A DNA stretch of 61,014 bases from Streptomyces aureus (lineage in GTDB: Bacteria > Actinomycetota > Actinomycetes > Streptomycetales > Streptomycetaceae). The notes under the pieces are model-generated. The model searched no databases. It was not told the DNA's origin and saw nothing but the letters and a program-made list of their open reading frames with translations. Below are positions 33,835 through 41,848 of this stretch, piece by piece. The stretch is taken from the NCBI RefSeq assembly GCF_001418135.1, contig NZ_LIPQ01000016.1:1-61014 (forward strand), read 5' to 3'. Position 1 is the stretch's first letter; every line of letters starts with the position of its first letter. Made by a program: the position numbers and the translations under genes.

Positions 33835-35424
33835 TCAGACGTGTTGGGCGCGGTGGAGGAGGGCGTGCAATCCCTGGGCCCTGAGTGCTGCCCGCGCGGC
33901 GTTCGCACCGGGTGCTCCGTGGACTCCTCCGCCCGGGTGGGCGGCCGCGGAGGCCAGGTAGAGGCCCTTGACGGGGGTCTCCGGGCGCCCGGTGCCGGGG
34001 GTGGGACGGAAGATCGCCTGTTGGTGGAGGGCGGTGGTGCCGTTGTTGATGGCGCCGTTGTGAAGGTTCTCGTCCATGGCCTGGAGGGTGGTGGGGGCGA
34101 GGAGGCGGCGGGCGCGGATCAGTGTGCGGAAGCCGGGTGCGAACCGTTCCACCTGTGCCTCGATGCGGTCGGCCATCGCTTCTTGTTCGCGGGTGTCCCA
34201 GCGGCCGGTGATGCGGTCGGGGCCGGCGTCGGAGGCGATGCGCTGGGGCAGGTGGGTGTAGGCCCACGCGGATTCGGTCCCGGCTGGGGAGCGGCTGGAG
34301 TCCGCTGTCGTCATCTGCCCGAAGAGGGCGAAGGGTTCGTCGGGGACGTGGCCCATGGCGATCTGTGAGGCGAATCGTGTCAGGCCGTCGACGCCGTCCG
34401 CGACGTGGACGGTACCGGCCCCGGCGGCCTGCGGTGCCGTCCACGGCACCGGGCCCGCCAGGGCCCAGTCGACCTTGAAGGTCGAGAAGTCCCACTGGAA
34501 GCGATCCAGGTCCCGTAGCAGGCGGGACGGGAGGTGGTCCTGCCCGACGAGGTCCCGGTAGAGCGCGATCGCCGAAGTATCGGCGAGCACGGCCCGACCT
34601 GCGCCGATCGTCTCTCCGCCGGCCGTCTCGACCCCCACGGCCCTGTCGCCGCGTACGACGACGGACGTGACCCGCTCCCCGCAGCGCAGCACTCCGCCGC
34701 GGCGCCGGAGGCGGCTGACGAGTGCAGAGGTCAGGGCACCGGCCCCTCCGACGGGGACCGGGAAGCCGTGGCTCTGGCCGAGCATCGACATCAGCCAGCC
34801 GAAGCCGCCGCTGCCGGCGGCTTCCGGTGCCAGGTCGGCGTGGAGGGCGTTGCCGGCCAGCAGCAGTCGGCCGCCGGCGCCCGCGAACTCCTCCTCGCCC
34901 AGGCGGCGCACGGGCAGGGCCAGCTTCCGGGCCAGCCGGAGTCCGCCTGCGGCTCGGAGCTTCGCGGCCAGCCGGAGGCCGGCGCGGACCGGTGGGAAGG
35001 GGGTGAACAGGGCCTGGACGAGATCGGGTCCGACGCGGCTCCAGACCGTGTACATGTCGTGCCAGGCGTCGCCGTCGGCCGGCGCGAACGCCGCCAGCCC
35101 GGATGCGGTCTCCTGTACGCGGCGTTCGAGCACCGCGCACCTGCCGTCCAGCAGGGGGTGGGCCAACACGCGTGGGGCGTGGCTCCACCGCAGGCCCTCG
35201 GCGGAGAGGTCGAGGCGGGCGAGGACCGGTGAGGCGGCGGTGAGCGGGTAGAACGCGCTGAAGAGGTCCGAGACGTAGTCCGGATGGACACCGCGGTCGC
35301 TGCGTACCGCCCCGCCTGGTTCCTCCTGCGCCTCAAGGACCTCCACGCTCCAGCCGGCGTCCGCCAGCAGGTTCGCGGCCACCAGCCCGTTGGGGCCCGC
35401 GCCGATCACGACCGCGTCAGGCAT
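33835..35424 (-). CDS. Phytoene-desaturase-like FAD oxidoreductase
   Basis: A 529-residue flavoprotein. The dinucleotide-binding motif AVVIGAGPNGLVAANLLADA opens the protein; EVLEAQEEPGGAVRSD follows, and the C-terminal FAD motif is GLYLASAAAHPGGGVHGAPG. This is the signature of CrtI/NAD(P)-dependent amine-oxidase-like enzymes. Its ATG overlaps the SRPBCC gene stop by 8 nt (35417-35424), so the two are coupled. No carotenoid gene is nearby, so the substrate is open. A lipid or isoprenoid is plausible given the lipid-binding partner (inference). Confidence 0.92.
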   Translation of the reverse strand: MPDAVVIGAGPNGLVAANLLADAGWSVEVLEAQEEPGGAVRSDRGVHPDYVSDLFSAFYPLTAASPVLARLDLSAEGLRWSHAPRVLAHPLLDGRCAVLERRVQETASGLAAFAPADGDAWHDMYTVWSRVGPDLVQALFTPFPPVRAGLRLAAKLRAAGGLRLARKLALPVRRLGEEEFAGAGGRLLLAGNALHADLAPEAAGSGGFGWLMSMLGQSHGFPVPVGGAGALTSALVSRLRRRGGVLRCGERVTSVVVRGDRAVGVETAGGETIGAGRAVLADTSAIALYRDLVGQDHLPSRLLRDLDRFQWDFSTFKVDWALAGPVPWTAPQAAGAGTVHVADGVDGLTRFASQIAMGHVPDEPFALFGQMTTADSSRSPAGTESAWAYTHLPQRIASDAGPDRITGRWDTREQEAMADRIEAQVERFAPGFRTLIRARRLLAPTTLQAMDENLHNGAINNGTTALHQQAIFRPTPGTGRPETPVKGLYLASAAAHPGGGVHGAPGANAARAALRAQGLHALLHRAQHV

Positions 35425-35869
35425 GGGGCACCTTGCCGTGCCGCAGTTCCACGATCTTGGCCAGGCGGGCCAGCATGCCGCGGTGGCGGAGTTGGAGCAG
35501 TGCTTCCGTGGCGGAGTTGTGGAGGGTGCCTCCGATGCCGCGCAGGGGGTGCTCGTCGCAGACGACGAGGGTCTCCTCACCCCACGGCCGGAGCTGGAGG
35601 AAGATCCGTGCCGTACCGAGGGGCTTGAAGGAGGCTTCCAGTTCCAGCTCCCGGCCCGGGTCGGTGTGCCGGACAGTGGTGATGCCGTCGAGCGACCAGG
35701 GGCCTACACGGACGGAGTAGCGGAGCCGCGAGCCGGCCCCGGGCCAGGCGCCGTCGAGAGGCGCGGACTCGGAGGGCCCCACCACCCACTCTCCGTACGC
35801 GTCCGGATCCGCGAGCACCGCCCACACCGCCTGAGGGGAACGTCGGATCAACTGGTGTCGGACAGCCAT
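35417..35869 (-). CDS. SRPBCC family protein
   Basis: A 150-residue helix-grip protein: HQLIRRSPQAVWAVLADPDA, then YGEWVVGPSESAPLD, and the strands LRYSVRVGPWSLDGITTVRH and ARIFLQLRPWGEETLVVCDE. The C-terminal helix ALLQLRHRGMLARLAKIVEL closes the ligand cavity. It is translated just before the FAD oxidoreductase gene with an 8-nt overlap, suggesting that it presents a hydrophobic substrate to that enzyme (inference). Confidence 0.9.
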   Translation of the reverse strand: MAVRHQLIRRSPQAVWAVLADPDAYGEWVVGPSESAPLDGAWPGAGSRLRYSVRVGPWSLDGITTVRHTDPGRELELEASFKPLGTARIFLQLRPWGEETLVVCDEHPLRGIGGTLHNSATEALLQLRHRGMLARLAKIVELRHGKVPHA

Positions 35870-36124
35870 GGGAAAAGTCCTTCTGCCGGGGCGGACAGGG
35901 CGGGGAAGCCGCAGTCGTGCGGGGGTGCGCCGGACGGGTGGCTGAGGGCGGGACGGCTGCCGTGTGGCCGCGAGACCTTGCTGTCCGATACGGCGGCACC
36001 GGCGGTGCAGTCTCCGGCCACCTGCCGTGGCGACCTGGCCTCTAGCCCCTTGAGGCGCCGTCGTTGTGCGCGCCAGGAGCAGGGGCCGCCCTGGAGGAGG
36101 TGGCGGACGGTCGAGGACGGGGCG

Positions 36125-36517
36125 TCAGCCGGCGCTGCGCGTGCCTGGCGGGTCCTGGGGGTCGACGCCGGTGGAGCCGGATGCGTCCTTGGTCCCGCTG
36201 GGGCGCTGGGAGCGGCCTCGGGGGCCGGTGTCGTGCATGCCCTTCTCGTCACTGCCGGCCTTGCTCTGGTCCTCGCCCCGGCGACTCGTGCTCTTCACGG
36301 GCTTGCCGTGCGGGTTCCCGGCTTCCTCTTTGGAGACCTCGCGCCCGGGGCCTTTGTCGGGGGCGAACTGGTCGGGGTGGAATGAGCGGTGGGCGCTCGG
36401 GTTGTCCTGCTCACGGGTCTCGTCGACATCGGGCGACCAACCGTGCTGTTCGGTGCCCTTGTGCGGGCTGGGGCCCTCGCCGTGCGGGGGTTGGGGCGAC
36501 TTTCGCTGTTTGCTCAT
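36125..36517 (-). CDS. Hydrophilic disordered protein
   Basis: A 130-residue protein with nearly no hydrophobic residues and many Gly, Pro, Ser, Asp and Lys (HGWSPDVDETREQDNPSAHR, SFHPDQFAPDKGPGREVSKE, HDTGPRGRSQRPSGTKDASG). No domain is recognised. Composition resembles hydrophilins that protect against desiccation, which would suit a sporulating organism; this is inference only. No strong ribosome site is visible before ATG 36517. Confidence 0.65.
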   Translation of the reverse strand: MSKQRKSPQPPHGEGPSPHKGTEQHGWSPDVDETREQDNPSAHRSFHPDQFAPDKGPGREVSKEEAGNPHGKPVKSTSRRGEDQSKAGSDEKGMHDTGPRGRSQRPSGTKDASGSTGVDPQDPPGTRSAG

Positions 36518-36766
36518 GATTTCACTCGCCTGCCTTTCCTGCGGACGGGGAGAAGCCCCGGTGGTGGCCGGCCTATGAACAGGAGTGTTTGGCGTCCGCC
36601 GACGGAGTGTCCGGGGGTGCCGACGACCCGGGGAATGGCTCCGACAGCGACGATGTGACGCTCCTTTCAGCCTAGGCGCCTTCGTCTCCCTCGGCGTGCC
36701 GTGCAGGGCGGGGGGCCCTGGCCGGCGAGCCGGGGCGTGGTGGGCCACCGGCCACCGACGCCGAGG

Positions 36767-38617
36767 TCAGGGAACCCGCAGCGCCAGCAGGGCGACGTCG
36801 TCTTCGGGGGGTGGGTAGGCCATCCGGCTGGTGATCCGGCGGAGCAGTCCGGGCAGTGGACCGTCACCGTGGCGGACCAGCAGGCCCGCGAGCTGTGCGA
36901 TGGAGGCGTCGATGTCGTGGCCGCGTCGTTCGATGAGACCGTCGGTGTAGAGAAGCAGGGTCGAGCCAGGACTCAGTTCGCGCCGGTGCTCGGCGCGGGA
37001 AACGTTCCCGAGGGCCTGGTGGAGGAGGGCGTCGTGCTCCTCCAGGGGGTTCACCCGGCCGTCGGGGGCGCGCAGGAGCGGGGGTGGGTGGCCGGCGTTG
37101 GACCAGGTCAGCGTTCAGGGCATGCCGGGCGCGGCGGGGTCGAGGCGGGCGTGGACCAGGGTGCCGCCGGCCTCGATGGGCAGGACGGCGCAGGCGGCGT
37201 CCAGGGCGGCCAGGGCGGTTGCCGGGCTGTGCGGGGGATGGTCGAGGGTGGCCTGGCGGAGCATGCTGCGGATCTGCCCCATCACGGTTGCGGCGTGCAT
37301 GTCGTGGCCGGTGATGTCGCCGACGGTGACCATCAGTGCGGAGTCTGTGCCGGGTGACCTGGGCGGCAGGTGGTAGGCGTCGTACCAGTCCCCGCCGATC
37401 ATGTGATCGTCGGCGGCCGGCTGGTAGAAGGCACTGATCTCGATGCTGTTGGCGAGGGGCAGATCGGTGAGCATGGCCTCCTGGAGCTGGCGGGCGACGG
37501 AGATCCGCTCGTCGAGGTACTGGGCACGCTCCACCGCCTGCGCGATGTAACCGGAGGCTGCGGTGAGCGTGGCGCGCTCGGTGATGCCGACCTTGTGCTG
37601 TTTGGCCCAGCCGATGGCGAGGACTCCCAGCAGGGCGCGGCTTCCCCACAGCGGCAGGCACATCACGGTCGTGAGACCCAGCCGGTCGAACAGACCGACC
37701 GCCTCAGGGCTGTATTCGGCTACGAGGGTCTCGCGGTCCGGCACGAACACCGTCCGGCTTTCCCGCATGGCCCGGGCGCTGGGAAACGCGGCGCCCGTCG
37801 GAAGGGTGAGGACCGCGCGCTCCGCGGAGCTCGCGTCGTCCGGGTCCGGGATCCTGCGCAGCTCGTTCTGGTCGGCGACCAGCAGGCCGACGTACGAGGG
37901 CTTTCCGACGCCGGCGAGGAGGTCACGGAGGCGGCGCCGTACGTCCTCCAGCCCCGAGGTCTGGGCCAGTTCCTCCGAGGCCTTCAGCAGGAGCTCGGCG
38001 TGGTCCAGACCGGCCTGGGCCTCGTGCTCCAAGCGCTCCGCTTCGCTCCGCGCCCGCTCGGCGCCGGCGCGTGCGATCTCCAGTATCTTCTGGGCGGATT
38101 GACGCTGCGCCGACAGGATCCGCAAGCGCAGCTCGGCCGAGCAGGCCGCGGCCAGATCCTCCAGGTCGGCCAGTTCACCGGCGTCCCAGGGCCGCGGCTC
38201 GCGGTCGATCGCGCACAGGGCACCCAGGACCAGCCCTTCGCCGTCGGTGAGCGGCATTCCGCCGTACGCGGCCATCCCGAGGGACGGGACTGCCGGGCTG
38301 GTGCGCAGCCGCTCATCCGCACGGACGTCGGATACGACCATCGGCTGCCCCGAGACCACCACGTACCGGCAGGGCGAATGCGAGAGGGGCAGCGCCCGCT
38401 GTCCGGCCCAGGGCTCGGGCAGGCCGATCATGCCGGGCAGGATCTGACGGCCTTCCCCGGCCAGCGAGACGAAGGCCGCGGGTACGTGGAGCAGTCGTGC
38501 CACCAGCCGGGCGAACCGGTCCATCCCGGGGTCGGGGGCGGCCGACAGCCCGGCCAGCCGCAACACCCGCCGCCGTGCGGTTTCGCCCGCTCGTGGATCC
38601 CGGTCCTGGCGCGTCAT
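36767..38617 (-). pseudogene. GAF-GAF-PP2C (SpoIIE) phosphatase split by an in-frame TGA
   Basis: ATG 38617 follows GGAGGACAG. Residues about 15-160 are one GAF domain (FARLVARLLHVPAAFVSLAG), a coiled coil follows at about 165-215, then a second GAF to about 375 (GLTTVMCLPLWGSRALLGVL). The PP2C domain begins GGDWYDAYHLPPRSPGTDSA and continues VTVGDITGHDMHAATVMGQI. After LDPAAPGMP the frame meets TGA at 37115-37117. In the same frame the protein continues directly with TLTWSNAGHPPPLLRAPDGR and LLLYTDGLIERRG to the stop at 36767. Everything needed for a phosphatase is present except that one stop. Truncation would remove the last metal-site motifs. Confidence 0.85.
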
Positions 38618-38943
38618 CTGTCCTCCGGTCCCGCTGTCCCGAGGGCTTCTCAGCAGCATCGAGGGCTGCTCAGCAGCATCGTAGAACGGCTGGGGCGGAA
38701 CGACCGGTCGGTCCGAACCGGACGCAGCCGGCAGGTCTTCCGGCTCCGGTCGGCGGGCCGGGCTGTGGGCAGTCCGCGCACTGCGGCGATCAGCCCGCCA
38801 ATCGGCCGGACGCCCACCTCGAACGGGTGAGGTGCTGGCTCCGCCGCGCTGTCGTCCGGCTCACGCTGCCCGATGATCGCAGGCGGTTGGTGGACCGCGG
38901 TTCCCAGAGCCGCACCGTCCACCGCGACCCGGAAAGGCCGCCC
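38618..38943. promoter_or_regulatory. Divergent spacer before the hydrogenase operon
   Basis: 326 nt separate the PP2C gene (minus) from hypX (plus). It must carry the promoter of the 15-gene hydrogenase operon, as no other large gap interrupts it. GCGACCCGGAAAGGCCGCCC lies before ATG 38944 and supplies GGAAAGG as a ribosome site. A 20-bp tandem duplication sits near the PP2C start. No consensus promoter was recognised. Confidence 0.6.
38641..38680. repeat. 20-bp tandem direct repeat upstream of the PP2C gene
   Basis: GAGGGCTTCTCAGCAGCATC at 38641-38660 and GAGGGCTGCTCAGCAGCATC at 38661-38680 differ at one base. They lie 24 nt upstream of the PP2C start. Two helical turns per unit put both copies on one face of DNA, the spacing expected for a regulator binding side by side. 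Confidence 0.85.
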
Positions 38944-40665
38944 ATGCGCATCCTGCTCGTCGCCAGCAGCTTCAACAGCCTCACCCAGCGTGTCCTGGTC
39001 GAGCTGCGCGACCGCGGGCACACCGTTCCCGTGGAGGTCACCCACGACGGGGCTGCCGTGCGCGAGGCCGTGGCGCGCCACGCGCCCGACCTGGTCGTGG
39101 CCCCCATGCTGAAGGCCGTCGTGCCCCGCGATGTGTGGACGGCGCACCGTTGCCTGATCGTGCACCCGGGGCCCGTGGGCGACCGGGGCCCGTCCTCGCT
39201 GGACCACGCGATCCACGACGGGGTCGAGGAGTGGGGCGTCACCGTCCTCCAGGCCGACGAGGAGATGGACGCGGGCGACGTCTGGGCGACCGCCACCTTC
39301 CGCGTCCCGGAGGTCGGCAAGAGCGATCTGTACCGCAACGAGCTGTCCGACGCCGCGGTCGCCGCCGTGCTCCTCGCCGTCGAGAGGGTCGCCGCCGGAG
39401 CGGCACCGCGTCCGCAGACCGGTGAGGTCCGCGCCCGTCCCGCGCTCCGTCAGGAGGAGCGGCGGATCTCGTGGGGCGAGGACACCACCGAGAACGTCCT
39501 GCGCACCCTTCGGGCCGCCGACTCGCAGCCCGGTGTGCCGGACCGGCTGCTTGGCGCCGAGTGGTTCCTGCACGGCGGCCACGCGGAGGACGGCCTCCGC
39601 GGGCGGCCCGGGGCCCTCCTCGCGACCCGGGCGGGCGCGGTCTGCCGCGCCACCGTGGACGGCGCGGTGTGGATTCCCGAGCTCCGCGCCCGCACCGGCC
39701 GCGGCAGCCCGCGTGCCTGCAAGCTCCCCGCCACCCTGGCCCTGGCCGGCCGGCTGCCGGATCTCCCCGAGGTGCCGGCGCCCGCCGACCCGGCGCCGGG
39801 CCGGCGGACCTGGTCCGACATCCGGTACCGCGAGCAGGGGCCGGTCGGCGTTCTGTCCTTCGCGTTCCCCGGCGGGGCGATGAGCACCGACCAGTGCCGC
39901 CGCCTCCTGGCCGCGTACAAGGCCGCCTGCGGGCGCCCCACCTCCGTCCTGGTACTCGGCGGGCAGCGCGACTTCTTCTCCAACGGCATCCATCTGAACG
40001 TCATCGAGGCCGCCGCCGACCCTGCCGCGGAGTCCTGGGCCAACATCAATGCCATGAACGACCTGGTCGAGGCGGTTCTCACCACGACCGACCGGCTCGT
40101 CGTGAGCGCGATCGGAGGCAACGCCGCCGCAGGCGGGGTGATGCTCGCCCTCGCCGCCGACGAGGTCTGGTGCCGTTCGGGGTCGGTGCTCAATCCGCAC
40201 TACCGGCGCATGGGCCTGTACGGATCGGAGTACTGGACCCGGACCCTGCCCGGGAGGGTGGGCGAGGCCCTGGCCGCGCGCCTCACCGAAGAGGCCCGGC
40301 CGGTGTCCGCCGCGGCATCACTGGACATGGGTCTGGTGGACCGGGTCGTCGACTGCGGACCCGGGGAGTTCGCTGCCGAGATCACTCGATCGGCCCTTCA
40401 CCTGGCATCCGGTGGCGGTCTTCAGTCGCGGATCGCGGCGAAGAAGGCGGAGCACGAGCGCCGGGAGTCCGTCGTTCCCCTTGCGGCCCACCGTGAGCAG
40501 GAGCTCCTCCGGATGCGGTCGATCTTCGACGATCCCGCCGCGAGCTATCACGCACGGCGCCGGGCCTTCGTCCGGAAGGAGGCCCCCGAGCGGCGTTCCC
40601 GGACGGCCCAGGTGCGGGCGCGGACGGATCGGCCGACTGTTAAGCAAGACCTAGGCCCGAAATGA
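38944..40665 (+). CDS. hypX: HypX/HoxX, aerobic CO-ligand synthase
   Basis: A 573-residue two-domain protein. Residues 1-240 are formyl-THF transferase-like: MRILLVASSFNSLTQRVLVE and the catalytic-loop motif RCLIVHPGPVGDRGPSSLDH (His74). Residues about 300-500 are a crotonase fold (VGVLSFAFPGGAMSTDQCRR, QRDFFSNGIHLNVIE and VVSAIGGNAAAGGVMLALAA). HypX transfers the formyl group of 10-formyl-THF to CoA and decarbonylates formyl-CoA, giving the CO ligand of the NiFe site under air. Placement as first gene of the operon, 34 nt before hhyS, fits an aerobic hydrogenase. Confidence 0.95.
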   Translation: MRILLVASSFNSLTQRVLVELRDRGHTVPVEVTHDGAAVREAVARHAPDLVVAPMLKAVVPRDVWTAHRCLIVHPGPVGDRGPSSLDHAIHDGVEEWGVTVLQADEEMDAGDVWATATFRVPEVGKSDLYRNELSDAAVAAVLLAVERVAAGAAPRPQTGEVRARPALRQEERRISWGEDTTENVLRTLRAADSQPGVPDRLLGAEWFLHGGHAEDGLRGRPGALLATRAGAVCRATVDGAVWIPELRARTGRGSPRACKLPATLALAGRLPDLPEVPAPADPAPGRRTWSDIRYREQGPVGVLSFAFPGGAMSTDQCRRLLAAYKAACGRPTSVLVLGGQRDFFSNGIHLNVIEAAADPAAESWANINAMNDLVEAVLTTTDRLVVSAIGGNAAAGGVMLALAADEVWCRSGSVLNPHYRRMGLYGSEYWTRTLPGRVGEALAARLTEEARPVSAAASLDMGLVDRVVDCGPGEFAAEITRSALHLASGGGLQSRIAAKKAEHERRESVVPLAAHREQELLRMRSIFDDPAASYHARRRAFVRKEAPERRSRTAQVRARTDRPTVKQDLGPK

Positions 40666-40699
40666 GGCCTTCGCCCCATCCCTCCTCAGGAGGCGACTC

Positions 40700-41782
40700 A
40701 TGAGCGCAGTAAAGCCGGCCCCGGTCGAGGACCAGGGTGCCGCACCCGGCAGCGAAGAGAAGCCGATCCACATCCTCTGGATCAACGCGGGTCTGAGCTG
40801 CGACGGCGACTCGGTGGCCCTCACCGCCGCCATGCAGCCAAGCATCGAGGAGATCGCCCTCGCGGGGCTGCCAGGGCTGCCCAGGATCGCGGTCCACTGG
40901 CCACTGATCGACTTCGAGTGCGGCCCGGTGGGCGGCGCCGACACGTTCATCGAGTGGTTCTTCAAGGGGGAGCGGGGCGAGATCGACCCGTTCGTGCTGG
41001 TCGTCGAGGGTTCCATCCCGAACGAGGCCATCAAGCAGGAGGGCTACTGGAGCGGCTTCGGCGACAACCCGGAGACCGGTCAGCCCATCACCACCAGCGA
41101 GTGGATCGACCGGCTGGCACCCAAGGCCCTCGCCGTGGTCGCGATCGGCACCTGCGCCACGTACGGCGGCATCCACGCCATGGCGGGGAACCCGACCGGC
41201 GCGATGGGCCTCCCGGACTACCTCGGCTGGGACTGGAAGTCGCATGCCGGCATCCCCATCGTCTGCGTGCCCGGCTGCCCCATCCAGCCGGACAACTTCG
41301 CGGAGACGCTGACCTACCTGCTCTACCAGGCCGTCGGATCCGCGCCCATGATCCCGCTGGACGACAAGCTCCGTCCGACCTGGCTGTTCGGGGCGACCGT
41401 GCACGAGGGATGCGACCGGGCCGGCTACTACGAGCAGGGCCAGTTCGCGTCGACGTACGACTCGCCCAAGTGCCTGGTCAAGCTCGGCTGCTGGGGCCCG
41501 GTCGTCAAGTGCAACGTCCCCAAGCGCGGCTGGATGAACGGTATCGGCGGCTGTCCCAACGTCGGCGGCATCTGCATCGCGTGCACGATGCCCGGATTCC
41601 CGGACAAGTTCATGCCGTTCATGGACGAACCTCCCGGCGGCAAGGTCTCCAGCACCGCCAGCGGCGTGTACGGCTCCGTCATCCGCCGCCTTCGGACCAT
41701 CACGGCCAAGACCGTGGACAAGGAGCCGAAGTGGCGGCACACCGGCGAGCGCATCACCACCGGCTACCGGCCGCCCTGGTGA
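40700..41782 (+). CDS. hhyS: Group 1h [NiFe] hydrogenase small subunit
   Basis: A 360-residue iron-sulfur subunit after an AGGAGG ribosome site. The N-terminus has no Tat signal (no RRxFxK), as in group 1h enzymes. Proximal-cluster ligands are C34 and D37 in LSCDGDS, C152 (GTCATYGG) and C193 (PGCP); Asp replaces the Cys of the usual CxxC. H235, C238, C258 and C264 fit the distal cluster, and C271, C285, C292 and C295 a Cys-rich medial site. It passes electrons from HhyL to an unknown acceptor. The enzyme class oxidises atmospheric H2, mainly in spores. Confidence 0.96.
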   Translation: MSAVKPAPVEDQGAAPGSEEKPIHILWINAGLSCDGDSVALTAAMQPSIEEIALAGLPGLPRIAVHWPLIDFECGPVGGADTFIEWFFKGERGEIDPFVLVVEGSIPNEAIKQEGYWSGFGDNPETGQPITTSEWIDRLAPKALAVVAIGTCATYGGIHAMAGNPTGAMGLPDYLGWDWKSHAGIPIVCVPGCPIQPDNFAETLTYLLYQAVGSAPMIPLDDKLRPTWLFGATVHEGCDRAGYYEQGQFASTYDSPKCLVKLGCWGPVVKCNVPKRGWMNGIGGCPNVGGICIACTMPGFPDKFMPFMDEPPGGKVSSTASGVYGSVIRRLRTITAKTVDKEPKWRHTGERITTGYRPPW

Positions 41783-41848
41783 CCGTGACGCCGTCGCACC
41801 ACCCCCGCAGGACCCCCCATCCATCCCACTGTTCGCGAAGTCGAAGAG

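Noticed and set aside
37115..37117. TGA as a selenocysteine codon
   Set aside because: The position in PP2C homologues is not a redox residue, no SECIS-like hairpin was noticed after it, and no selenocysteine machinery is known for the family.
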